The notes beneath the pieces are model-generated. The model was given only the letters and a program-made list of their open reading frames with translations. It was not told the origin of the DNA and searched no databases. The translations under genes were made by a program, and so were the position numbers. Below, in pieces: positions 35,249-43,546 of a DNA stretch of 64,000 bases. How positions within the stretch are numbered: the stretch's first letter is position 1; every line of letters begins with the position of its first letter. The stretch lies in the NCBI RefSeq assembly GCF_003386205.1, contig NZ_QRDY01000008.1:124001-188000 (forward strand), in the 5' to 3' direction. Source of the stretch: Cohnella lupini. Its GTDB lineage: Bacteria; Bacillota; Bacilli; Paenibacillales; Paenibacillaceae.

Positions 35249-35572
35249 ATGTTGTATGAGCTGCGCGTTTATGATATCCATCCAGGCAAGATGAAGGTTA
35301 TCCAAGATAGGTTCAGAGATCATGTCATTTCATTATTTATGAAGCACGACATGAAGGTGACGCAATTCTGGGAAGATTTCGATGAAGCCAACAACCGCCT
35401 TTATTATGTCGTCGAGCATGCGAATATGGAGATGCGCAATCTGAATTATGAACGATTCCGCAACGACCCCGAATGGATCGAAACGAAACGAATCACGGAA
35501 CTCGATGGACCGTTAGTAAACAAACAAGAAAGCATTTTTATGAAAAACACGACATTTTTCGAGAACAAATAA
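35249..35572 (+). CDS. NIPSNAP family protein
   Basis: A 107-residue ferredoxin-like alpha-beta barrel protein beginning YELRVYDIHPGKM, with FWEDFDEANNRLYYVVEH in the middle, typical of NIPSNAP proteins. Function is generally unknown, although family members occur in degradation or redox operons. GAAAGGTGGTGAG precedes the ATG. It is the first gene of the putative TetR-controlled cassette. Confidence 0.87.
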   Translation: MLYELRVYDIHPGKMKVIQDRFRDHVISLFMKHDMKVTQFWEDFDEANNRLYYVVEHANMEMRNLNYERFRNDPEWIETKRITELDGPLVNKQESIFMKNTTFFENK

Positions 35573-35603
35573 AAATAATTCAAGAAGAAACGGAGCAAAC
35601 AAA

Positions 35604-36155
35604 ATGAAAACATTAGTCATCGTTACTCATCCGAACATCGAAGCATCCAATTGGAATAAATCATGGTTGAAGGAACTGCAAAAGCATGGCGATATCACGA
35701 TTCATGAGCTACACAAAAAATACCCGGACGAAAATATCGATGTATCCGCAGAGCAACGGTTGATCGAAGCGCACGACCGGATCATCTTTCAATATCCGCT
35801 TTATTGGTACAGCACGCCTCCATTGCTCAAAAAGTGGTTCGATTCCGTATTGCTGTACGGCTGGGCTTATGGACCGGATGGCAATAAAACGGAGGGCAAA
35901 GAAGTCGGCGTTGCGATCTCGACCTATGGTACCGAAGAATCTTATCAAGCAACAGGGTTCAATCGTTACACGCTGCAAGAAATATTGCGCCCGATGGAAG
36001 CACTTGCCCATTTTATCAGCGCGAAATATCTGCCTCACTTTTCGCTAAACGACACTTCCGACGTTACGAATGAGCGGTTGGTACAAAGCAGCCTCGATTA
36101 CGTTCAACATATTAAAACGGTAAAACCGGTAAAACCGGTTGAGGTGGCTCAATGA
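35604..36155 (+). CDS. NAD(P)H oxidoreductase, flavodoxin-2 family (KefF/MdaB-like)
   Basis: A 183-residue flavoprotein of the NQO1-like family: TLVIVTHPNIEASNWNKSW (FMN phosphate loop), FQYPLYWYSTPPLLKKWFD (signature) and AISTYGTEESYQ. It likely performs two-electron reduction of quinones or other electrophiles with NAD(P)H. The C-terminus carries a small KTVKPVKPV repeat. Its stop overlaps the start of the DsbA-like gene (ATGA), supporting co-translation. Confidence 0.9.
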   Translation: MKTLVIVTHPNIEASNWNKSWLKELQKHGDITIHELHKKYPDENIDVSAEQRLIEAHDRIIFQYPLYWYSTPPLLKKWFDSVLLYGWAYGPDGNKTEGKEVGVAISTYGTEESYQATGFNRYTLQEILRPMEALAHFISAKYLPHFSLNDTSDVTNERLVQSSLDYVQHIKTVKPVKPVEVAQ

Positions 36156-36787
36156 AAGATTTGATCATCGACGTTTACATGGATACGATCTGCCCTTGGT
36201 GTCGTATGGGAACGACCAGTCTGCGAACCGCATTGAAACAATTGCCGGCAGGCACGAAAGCAACCGTTCGTTGGCATGCTTTCCAGCTTAATCCCGGTAT
36301 TCGTACTGATGGAGAAGATTATCGGCAAGTTATGATAGGCAGGTTGGGCGGGAAAGCGCAATTCGAATCAAGAATGAGGCAGTATAACGAAACGGGTGCG
36401 CAATTCGGCCTTAAATTCAACATGGATATCGTGAAATATACACCGAATACGACTTTATCCCATCAGTTAATCGCTATGACTCCAGAGGATGCGCAAGAGC
36501 GATTGATCGAGAATATCTATACGGCTTATTTCGAAAATGGAATCAATATCGGAGATGCGGATGAACTTGCGGAAATAGCAAAAGCCAGCGGGGTCACTGA
36601 AGACGTTGCCGGACTTAAGAAGCGGCTCATTCAAGGCGAAGGAATAGAAAAAGTCGAATCCGGCCAACGCAGCGCACAGAAGCTAGGAATCAAAGGCGTT
36701 CCTTACTTTGTCATTAATGAGGAGCTCAGCTTATCGGGACTACAATCTCCAGATGAATTTATAAAAGCTTTTAATCACATTAAGTAA
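36152..36787 (+). CDS. DsbA family oxidoreductase (FrnE-like)
   Basis: A 211-residue cytoplasmic thioredoxin-fold protein. The active site CPWC lies in DTICPWCRMGT near residue 14, followed by the FrnE-type HAFQLNPGI, a helical insertion, and the cis-Pro loop GIKGVPYFVINEEL. FrnE-like proteins are thiol oxidoreductases or isomerases linked to polyketide and stress pathways. It overlaps the quinone-reductase-like gene by 4 bp. Confidence 0.92.
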   Translation: MKDLIIDVYMDTICPWCRMGTTSLRTALKQLPAGTKATVRWHAFQLNPGIRTDGEDYRQVMIGRLGGKAQFESRMRQYNETGAQFGLKFNMDIVKYTPNTTLSHQLIAMTPEDAQERLIENIYTAYFENGINIGDADELAEIAKASGVTEDVAGLKKRLIQGEGIEKVESGQRSAQKLGIKGVPYFVINEELSLSGLQSPDEFIKAFNHIK

Positions 36788-36827
36788 AGGTTGGAGCGGT
36801 ACTTTAGAACGAAAGGAGAAACAACTT

Positions 36828-37565
36828 ATGAGTGTTCAGGGGAAAGTATTTGCGATAACCGGCGGAAGCAGCGGCCTAGGGAAAGCTATGGCGATTGAAT
36901 TGGTTAATCGAGGAGCGAATGTAGTTATTAATGGTCGCCGTGAACATGAGTTAGCTAAAGCCGCACAAGAAATCGATCCTACGGGAAAGCAAGTGCGGTT
37001 TGTTGCCGGCAATATTGCGGATTCTAAGATCGCGCATCGCTTGATCGACGAAAGCGTAACTCACTATGGACGCATCGATACGCTGGTGAATAATGCCGGA
37101 ATCTTCATGTCTAAGCCTTTTACGGAGTATTCGGAAGAGGACTTGGCAACGTATTTATCAACGAATGTCGTCGGCTTCTTCCATGTTACCCAACGGGCGA
37201 TGGAGGAGATGCTGAAACGAGGAACCGGACATGTCGTTACCATCACGACGAGTCTGGTGGATCAAGCGTCGGCTTCCGTTCCTTCCGTACTCGCCTCATT
37301 GACTAAGGGAGGCCTGCAATCGGCGACGAAGTCGCTTGCAATTGAGTATGCGACCAGAGGTATTCGCGTGAATGCAGTTTCGCCGGGGGTAGTTAAAACG
37401 CCGATGCACCCCGTCGAATCGCACGAAGCTCTTGCTAAATTGCATCCTATGGGGCGTATGGGCGAGTCGCATGAGATCGTCGAAGCCGTCTTATATCTGG
37501 AATCGGCCAACTTCGTTACGGGCGAGATCCTTCACGTTGACGGCGGACAGAGCGCCGGTCATTAA
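36828..37565 (+). CDS. SDR family oxidoreductase lacking the catalytic tyrosine
   Basis: A 245-residue classical-length short-chain dehydrogenase. The NAD(P) motif TGGSSGLGKA, NGRREHEL (NADP-favouring Arg), NNAGIF and RVNAVSPGVVKTP are intact. The YxxxK motif is altered: ASLTK stands where Tyr-x-x-x-Lys is expected, so the catalytic Tyr is Ala, while Lys is kept. It may be a binding or regulatory protein, or use another residue. AAAGGAG precedes the ATG. It sits in the TetR-controlled cassette. Confidence 0.9.
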   Translation: MSVQGKVFAITGGSSGLGKAMAIELVNRGANVVINGRREHELAKAAQEIDPTGKQVRFVAGNIADSKIAHRLIDESVTHYGRIDTLVNNAGIFMSKPFTEYSEEDLATYLSTNVVGFFHVTQRAMEEMLKRGTGHVVTITTSLVDQASASVPSVLASLTKGGLQSATKSLAIEYATRGIRVNAVSPGVVKTPMHPVESHEALAKLHPMGRMGESHEIVEAVLYLESANFVTGEILHVDGGQSAGH

Positions 37566-37618
37566 GCAAGGGCAACGAAAGTTGCGAAACAAATCCATTT
37601 CGATTGGGGAGAATAGAC

Positions 37619-37855
37619 ATGCCTATCGTTACGATTCAAGTAACCCGCGAGGGGACTACGGCGGATCGACAATCAATCACAGCCGAAGAAAAAGCGGCGC
37701 TCATTAAAGGGGCTAGCGAGCTTCTGCTCAACGTTCTGAACAAGCCGTTAGATTCAACCTTCGTAGTCATCGAAGAGGTTGATACCGATAATTGGGGATG
37801 GGGCGGACTACCCGCATTGGAGTATCGCAAACAGCTTGCCGCTAAGAAGAAGTAA
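37619..37855 (+). CDS. 4-oxalocrotonate tautomerase family protein
   Basis: A 78-residue tautomerase. ATG 37619 is chosen because it places Pro at position 2, which becomes the catalytic N-terminal proline after Met removal (MPIVTIQVTREG). A longer frame from 37604 would bury it. The VVIEEVDTDNWGWGG segment matches the family. It probably tautomerises a keto-enol substrate related to the other enzymes of the cassette. GGGGAG precedes the start. A 15-bp hairpin follows. Confidence 0.9.
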   Translation: MPIVTIQVTREGTTADRQSITAEEKAALIKGASELLLNVLNKPLDSTFVVIEEVDTDNWGWGGLPALEYRKQLAAKKK

Positions 37856-37873
37856 TCGCTATATTCCAACAAT

Positions 37874-37908
37874 ATCAAGCCCAGTGCAGCGTTTGCACTG
37901 GGCTTGAT
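37874..37908 (+). terminator. hairpin at end of redox cassette
   Basis: ATCAAGCCCAGTGCA pairs perfectly with TGCACTGGGCTTGAT around GCGTT. There is no T-run after it, so efficiency is uncertain. Confidence 0.7.
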
Positions 37909-37990
37909 AACGTGACATTGCAAGTAAAAGGATATTTTAACGAAAAGGGGGGATCATACTCGTCAGTGCTTTCTCTGGGGGGCCGATTAA

Positions 37991-39574
37991 GTGAAACGGA
38001 TAAAAAAATGGCTGCGCATAAAACCCGGGTATCCCAAATTACCGGAGGATCATTCTAAAGAGCTAGAGAACTCGAAGTTATCCTCGAACTTAGAATATAA
38101 CGAGTTGAAGCTGAATGGTATTTTCCATAACATCTCCGATATCGTATTCCGTAAGGTTAGGATGGCTGAAGAAGACCATTGGCTTGTCGTATACATATCA
38201 AGTCTAGTTGATGAAGAAATAATTGACGAACATATATTGAAACCATTGATATCTAATCGAACACAAGATGGTTTGAGCAGCAATAAAGCCGAAGTACTGG
38301 ATGATCGGTTTATATCCGTCGGGAAGACGGTTGTTACTTCCCGAATAACCGACGTTGTTAGTCATGCTTTAAATGGTTATGCCGTCATTCTAACGGTCGG
38401 GAATAGCGATGCGTTGATGGTTAAGGCGAATAGTACCAAAGCGCAGAGAAGCCTTGAAGAACCTTCTTCGGAGCCGGTCATTCGAGGTCCTAGGGATGGT
38501 TTTGTCGAGAACATTTCAACGAATATCGGACTCATACGCAGAAGACTTAAAACCTCTCGGCTAAAAACGGAATCCATAACGCTTGGAGAGCTTACTCAAA
38601 CGCAAGTCGTCCTCACCTATATTGACGGTATTGTTTCGGAATCCATAGTCGAGGAAGTACGAAAAAGGGTATCTCGGATTCAGATAGACGGAATCATCGA
38701 TTCGGGTTACGTTGAGGAATTTATCGAGGATTCGCCATTCACTCCTTTTCCGCAAGTACATAGTACGGAGCGACCGGACGTTGTGGCCGCTGAGTTATTA
38801 GAAGGAAAAGTTGCCATACTTGTCGACACCAGCCCATTCGTATTAATCGTTCCCATGACATTCTGGAATGGACTCCAGGCAAGCGAGGATTACTATGTTC
38901 GCTGGCCTATCGCGACTTTCGTGCGTTGGATTCGATTTCTATTTATAATCATCGCTATATTTGCTCCTCCCTTATATGTAGCAATTACGACGTTTCATCA
39001 GGAAATGATTCCGACGAATCTCGTGCTGAGTATTGCCTCGTCTAGAGAGCCTGTTCCGTTTCCTGCTTTAGTCGAAGCCTTATTAATGGAAATCATTTTC
39101 GAGGCACTGCGGGAAGCGGGGATTCGCCTACCCAAGCAAATAGGTCAAGCGATAAGCATCGTCGGGGCATTGGTTATCGGACAAGCTGCCGTACAGGCGG
39201 GAATTATATCCGCTCCTGTCGTTATTATCGTATCGATCACCGGCATTGCGGCGTTTACTATTCCACGATATAGCTTTGCGAACGGAATCCGATTGCTGCG
39301 ATTTCCGATGCTATTCTTGGCCGGAACGCTTGGATTATATGGAATCGTACTTGGGTTTGTAGCCATCGTTTTACATGTTACATCGCTTCGTTCGTTCGGC
39401 ATCCCTTATTTTACGCCTCTATCCCCGCTTACAATCGCGAATTTGAAGGATGTCCTCATCCGGGCACCTATTTGGGCTAAAACTCGCCGTCCGCAGGCAA
39501 CGGGATTTAACGATCCGGTTCGTGAACCGTCAGGTCAGAAACCAAGTCCAAGTCAAGGGAAGTCTTCAGAATGA
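37991..39574 (+). CDS. spore germination protein, GerA family (A subunit)
   Basis: A 527-residue germinant-receptor A subunit. A hydrophilic N-terminal half (residues 1-280) contains the family motifs VYIDGIVSESIVEEV-like, RPDVVAAELLEGKVAILVDTSPF and VPMTFW. About five membrane segments follow (310-480), then a cytoplasmic tail. GerA subunits form an oligomeric ion channel in the inner spore membrane, responding to nutrients. The GTG start at 37991 is preceded by CTGGGGGGCC. It overlaps the GerC gene by 4 bp. Base composition is more AT-rich than the flanking sugar genes. Confidence 0.95.
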   Translation: MKRIKKWLRIKPGYPKLPEDHSKELENSKLSSNLEYNELKLNGIFHNISDIVFRKVRMAEEDHWLVVYISSLVDEEIIDEHILKPLISNRTQDGLSSNKAEVLDDRFISVGKTVVTSRITDVVSHALNGYAVILTVGNSDALMVKANSTKAQRSLEEPSSEPVIRGPRDGFVENISTNIGLIRRRLKTSRLKTESITLGELTQTQVVLTYIDGIVSESIVEEVRKRVSRIQIDGIIDSGYVEEFIEDSPFTPFPQVHSTERPDVVAAELLEGKVAILVDTSPFVLIVPMTFWNGLQASEDYYVRWPIATFVRWIRFLFIIIAIFAPPLYVAITTFHQEMIPTNLVLSIASSREPVPFPALVEALLMEIIFEALREAGIRLPKQIGQAISIVGALVIGQAAVQAGIISAPVVIIVSITGIAAFTIPRYSFANGIRLLRFPMLFLAGTLGLYGIVLGFVAIVLHVTSLRSFGIPYFTPLSPLTIANLKDVLIRAPIWAKTRRPQATGFNDPVREPSGQKPSPSQGKSSE

Positions 39575-40749
39575 AACCACTCTTCCGCATCGGCTTACTA
39601 TTCACGGTATTAATCGCAACCGGTTGTTGGGACCGAACGGAGATCAATGATCTTGCGTTTATCTCGGGTGCGGCATTTGATTTAAACGAGGACGGGAAAT
39701 TTTTATTATCGTTACAGATCGCAATTCCTTCTTCCAGTCAGGCGGGGCCGGGTAGCGGAGGGAGTAACCGAAACGAGAAGTATTTCGTCATATCCGCCGT
39801 AGGAAAGAATGCCAACGAGGCATTCGAGAAGCTTCAGAAAAAAAGCTCGCGCAGGTTATTTACCGCGCATCGCAGCGTTATTTTCATAGGCGAATCATTA
39901 GCCAAAAACGGGGTAAAGGATATTCTTGATGTTTACATTCACGATCCGCGTCAACGGTTAAAAACTTATATTATGGTCGTAAAGGGGGGAGAAGGACGAG
40001 AAATCCTGCAGATTAAATACCCTTTCGAACAGGTGCCGATCGAAGCGGTCAAGGAAATGGAAGGTTTAGAAGGCGAGTTGGCGGTTACTTTAAGAGACTT
40101 TTTTATAGCTGCATCAAGCGAAGGGATCAATCCCGTGATGGGAGTCATAGAGGCCGAGGATTTATCGGAAGGATTAAGAGGGAATAAAAACAAAATTTTC
40201 AGTCTAGCGGGATTAGCCGTTTTTAAGGAATTAAAATTAGTCGGGTTTTTAGACGAAAATGAAACCGCCGGATTTATCTGGTTAACGGATAGATTGAAGC
40301 AGGGCAGGCTCAGCGCCGAGTTACCGGAAGGTGCCGGAACGGTGGGGATGGTGTTAAACGACACAAAGCGAAGAATCACCTCGCAAATAAGCGGCGATCG
40401 GATTAAAATCGAGCTTCGATTGGAAGGTCAAGGAAATATCTCCGAAAATAATTCCCGCTTGGATATCAGTCTGCCGAATAATCTCGGGATAGCGCGGGTT
40501 GCGTTGGAGAAATCGGTCGAAAATCAAGTCCGCGATACGTTATTCAAAGTCCAAGCAAAATACAAAGTAGATAGCGTGGGGTTCGGCCGGGAAATTTACC
40601 GGAATAAGCCGAAACAGTGGAAGACGTTAAAAAATGAATGGGACCATACGTTTCCGGACGTAGAAGTTTCGATTGAAGTAAAGCTGACTTTAGGAACCGG
40701 AATGGCAGGGGCTCCTATGCAATGGAAAGAAGAGGAGATCGAGGAATGA
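39571..40749 (+). CDS. spore germination lipoprotein, Ger(x)C family (C subunit)
   Basis: A 392-residue lipoprotein. The signal peptide ends in IATGC-WDRTEIND, where Cys is the lipidation site and CWDRTEIN is the family hallmark. Middle motifs include SSRRLFTAHRSVIFIGE and the C-terminal GerC domain. It associates with the A and B subunits on the outer face of the inner spore membrane. The ATG overlaps the gerA-type stop. Downstream it overlaps a small 2TM gene by 4 bp, so the three are translated as a unit. Confidence 0.95.
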   Translation: MKPLFRIGLLFTVLIATGCWDRTEINDLAFISGAAFDLNEDGKFLLSLQIAIPSSSQAGPGSGGSNRNEKYFVISAVGKNANEAFEKLQKKSSRRLFTAHRSVIFIGESLAKNGVKDILDVYIHDPRQRLKTYIMVVKGGEGREILQIKYPFEQVPIEAVKEMEGLEGELAVTLRDFFIAASSEGINPVMGVIEAEDLSEGLRGNKNKIFSLAGLAVFKELKLVGFLDENETAGFIWLTDRLKQGRLSAELPEGAGTVGMVLNDTKRRITSQISGDRIKIELRLEGQGNISENNSRLDISLPNNLGIARVALEKSVENQVRDTLFKVQAKYKVDSVGFGREIYRNKPKQWKTLKNEWDHTFPDVEVSIEVKLTLGTGMAGAPMQWKEEEIEE

Positions 40750-40976
40750 TCGTTCAGACAACGGGTTTTGCGCTTATTTTGATGATATGGTCTTTTGTAC
40801 GAATACAATCGTTGGTAAGCAAGCAAAAGTTCAAGGTAGCGGCCGTATACGGAGGGTTAATGGGAGTATCGACGTTAGTCGGATGCTTGTTAATTGCCCG
40901 AGTAGATGTACCAAGCACGATCATCCCTTTCAAAATGATTTTCGAACCCATCGGAAAACTCATATTAACGCAGTGA
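40746..40976 (+). CDS. small 2TM germinant-receptor D-type subunit
   Basis: A 76-residue protein with two hydrophobic helices (about 4-20 and 34-53), matching in size and topology the small D-type subunits found in some ger operons (GerUD/GerVD type). The ATG overlaps the GerC stop as ATGA. Its last 12 bp overlap the 3' end of the opposing gerB gene. Assignment rests on position and topology rather than on a sequence motif. Confidence 0.78.
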   Translation: MIVQTTGFALILMIWSFVRIQSLVSKQKFKVAAVYGGLMGVSTLVGCLLIARVDVPSTIIPFKMIFEPIGKLILTQ

Positions 40977-42068
40977 TCGGCCCGCTTTTCTTTTTATAGC
41001 GTCTATCAATAATAGCGACAACGGGATGAGGCTTTGCGTGATCAAACCCGCGCTCGGGTATATGAACGTAAGATAAGCGAGAAGATCCGAGCTATTCTTG
41101 AAAACCCAGACCGATCCAATGATCGCTAATAGCGTTACCGGAGATATGATGTCGCGATAATTTCGGATGCCGAAAAGCTGGCTTATGCTAAGACATAGTA
41201 TAAACAACGACACCGCTATCTTTTCGAAACTTCCCAACACCCATATCGAAACGGCGATTGCCTCAAGGCGTTCAAATGATCCTTCGACGCCAATATATTG
41301 CATGACGCTTAAATAGGAATAATTCAGTTTTCCCGTCAATGGCCCGAGAACCATAATCGTAAAAAGAACAACGATAAAAATAAAAATAGAAATGCCCAGG
41401 AGCGCTAGCAACGAAACCTTTCGAGCTTTTTTCGGGAAATTCAAGTAAGGAAGAAGCCATCCTAATATAAACATTTGATTCATGAACGCTCCTGCCGGAA
41501 CGATAGCCCCCTGTAAGACCGGTAGTATTCCTTCGGCTAAAACCGGCTTTAATTGGCCGGGATCCAAATCCCTAAGCGTTAGGAAAAAGAGCGGCAACAA
41601 AAGAACCATTTTCATAGGAGTAAGAAATTCGGTACTTCTACCGATAACTTCAATTCCCAAATATACGGCTATACCGCTTAGGACCAATACCGTTAGACTC
41701 CCGACAATGGAGGGGCTTTTAGGTAATAGGAGAGTATGAATAAAGAAGGTATGTTGTTTTGCCATTACCGAAATAGACATGAACCAAAAATAAACGTAAT
41801 AAAATCCCAAGCATTTTCCTAACCATTTCCCGATGATTTTTTCGCTATATTGCATAATCGTCATACCCGGATAACGTTTGGCGAGAGCGGTCATTACCCA
41901 AATACTTAATAATCCGGTTGTAATCGAAGGAAACACGGATAACCATGCGTCTTGTTTCGCAAACATCTCCATTAATCCGGGAATGGTTAAAATAATCGTG
42001 GAAACGATAAAAGTGAATAGGAGTAAGCCTAACTGGGAACCCGTGATTTTTTCTTCTTCTGTCCGCAT
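40965..42068 (-). CDS. spore germination permease, GerB family (B subunit)
   Basis: A 367-residue, ten-TM protein of the GerAB/APC superfamily that forms the germinant-binding subunit. ITGSQLGLLLFTFIVST at the start, PGLMEMFAKQDAWLS, YPGMTIMQYSEKIIGKWLG and a C-terminal ILCLSISQLFGI fit the family. ATG 42068 is preferred; GTG 42077 (5 nt from AAGGAG) is an alternative. Unusually it is on the strand opposite to the gerA-gerC-2TM genes, ending tail-to-tail with a 12-bp overlap. Confidence 0.94.
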   Translation of the reverse strand: MRTEEEKITGSQLGLLLFTFIVSTIILTIPGLMEMFAKQDAWLSVFPSITTGLLSIWVMTALAKRYPGMTIMQYSEKIIGKWLGKCLGFYYVYFWFMSISVMAKQHTFFIHTLLLPKSPSIVGSLTVLVLSGIAVYLGIEVIGRSTEFLTPMKMVLLLPLFFLTLRDLDPGQLKPVLAEGILPVLQGAIVPAGAFMNQMFILGWLLPYLNFPKKARKVSLLALLGISIFIFIVVLFTIMVLGPLTGKLNYSYLSVMQYIGVEGSFERLEAIAVSIWVLGSFEKIAVSLFILCLSISQLFGIRNYRDIISPVTLLAIIGSVWVFKNSSDLLAYLTFIYPSAGLITQSLIPLSLLLIDAIKRKAGRSLR

Positions 42069-42095
42069 CCGTCGCACTCGCTCTCCTTGCCTCAC

Positions 42096-42628
42096 AGAGG
42101 TGTTCCAAGTATTGGCTTATCGCTATCCGTTTATTCGTTTACATAAGGACGGAAGCACGATCCAAGCGATGTAGAACCGGCGTTTACCGAAGCGGCAAAG
42201 TTTAAACGAAAAAGACCGTCCGAAGACGGTCTTTTCTACCCGAGAGGCGCTATTCCAAACCAGAACCGTATCCCGCGCCTCCGGCAGCAAAAGTCTTAAA
42301 TGCTACCGGATCGGGTAAGGGATACGTTCAACATCTGACTGCTACTAATGTTGACGCACCTCCTTTCCTGTACAGCTATAATAGCACAGCGACATTTGAA
42401 AATCTACCGTATTAATTGAATTGTCAGATAATTAATTTTTGGAAGTCTTGAGGAAGAAGTCGGAACTATTTGTATGCATCCGGACTTGGTTCTGAGGAAG
42501 TAAGAGGGTATCGAACTTTCTGTGCCGCCCGCGACATCATTTTTCCGAATGGAAGTAGTATCTATCACTCTCGCTTCGGGAATACTCGCAAGTAATAGAG
42601 TAGATTCGCAAGCGAGAGGATGGATGAC
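42096..42628. other. intergenic region between gerB and ku
   Basis: About 530 bp. It holds the upstream region of gerB, a minus-strand terminator (42209-42235), and a strong minus-strand ribosome site AAAGGAGG (42359-42366) with no intact downstream frame. Then about 200 bp upstream of ku follow in which I see no gene. See the finding on the short minus-strand transcription unit. Confidence 0.5.
42209..42235 (-). terminator. intrinsic terminator with UUCG loop
   Basis: On the minus strand AAAGACCGTC pairs with GACGGTCTTT around TTCG, followed by a T-run. It would end a short transcript starting near 42370 and insulate gerB. Confidence 0.8.
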
Positions 42629-43462
42629 ATGCACGCGGTATGGAAAGGCACGATTCAGATCGCGAAGTTTCAGATTCCGGTTAAGCTGTATGCCGCGACG
42701 GAAGACAGGGAGTTATCACTTAAGCAAACCCATGCCCCATGCGGCGGCTCGATTTCCCATCTTAAATATTGCCAGGCTTGCGATGCGAAGGTCGAGCCGG
42801 AGGAAATACGAAAGGGGTATGATCTTGGCGGAGGCAACTTCGTGGAGATCTCCGAAGAGGAGCTCAAGGGGATCGCTCCTCAAGCATCAAAGACGATGAT
42901 TATAGAGCAGTTTGCCGAAGATTCGGCAGTTAGCCGTATGCGCTTAAAGAGGCATTATTACATCGGGACGGACGAGGTTGGCGAAGAAGCCTTTAGGTTG
43001 TTTCACGCCAGCCTTCTGCAATCGAAGAAGGTCGGATTGGGATATCTTACGCTGCGTTCGGTTCAGAGCCTTGCCGCCGTGTGGCCGCTAGAGGAAGGGT
43101 TGGTCTTGTCGACGATGCTATACGAGGACGAGATCCGTCCGGCGGTGCGGGTTAACGTCCCCGTTCACCCGTCCAAGCCGGAAGTAACCGAAGCTCATAT
43201 GTTCGTGTTCAATCAATTGATACAAGCAATGTCCGCATCCTTCGTCGGGGCTAAATACGAGAACAAATACGCCGAAGCTTTGAAAGCCCTCATCGAGAGC
43301 AAAGTCACCAAGCTAGCGCCGAAGGCTAACGACAAGGAGCTTCCGGCGATTCCGCGCAGCGCCAATCTGGAGGACTTGTTATCGACGCTGAGCACAAGCT
43401 TAGACTTCGTGAAGAACGAGAGCGATGCTTTCTCCCAATCGGATTTCAACCAGAAGCATTGA
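42629..43462 (+). CDS. ku: non-homologous end-joining protein Ku
   Basis: A 277-residue bacterial Ku homodimer protein that binds double-strand DNA ends and recruits ligase LigD. MHAVWKGTIQI, FQIPVKLYAATEDREL, a zinc-ribbon-like Cys set (APCGGSISH, KYCQAC), KGYDLGGGNFVEI and LTLRSVQSLAAVWP are family features. ATG 42629 is preferred to 42620 since it matches the usual Ku N-terminus and leaves 10 nt after GAGAGG. No ligD is adjacent in this window. In spore formers Ku is often a spore repair function (established for B. subtilis YkoV). Confidence 0.95.
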   Translation: MHAVWKGTIQIAKFQIPVKLYAATEDRELSLKQTHAPCGGSISHLKYCQACDAKVEPEEIRKGYDLGGGNFVEISEEELKGIAPQASKTMIIEQFAEDSAVSRMRLKRHYYIGTDEVGEEAFRLFHASLLQSKKVGLGYLTLRSVQSLAAVWPLEEGLVLSTMLYEDEIRPAVRVNVPVHPSKPEVTEAHMFVFNQLIQAMSASFVGAKYENKYAEALKALIESKVTKLAPKANDKELPAIPRSANLEDLLSTLSTSLDFVKNESDAFSQSDFNQKH

Positions 43463-43485
43463 TATCCGGCCTTAGGCAAGCCATA

Positions 43486-43529
43486 ACACGAAAACCCGAC
43501 CGGGTTGGACCGCGGTCGGGTTTTCGTGT
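43486..43529. terminator. bidirectional intrinsic terminator
   Basis: A 16-bp stem, ACACGAAAACCCGACC with its complement, has a 12-nt loop. It serves the convergent ku and transglutaminase genes. Confidence 0.88.
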
Positions 43530-43546
43530 TGGTTCCGGGAAAGCTA

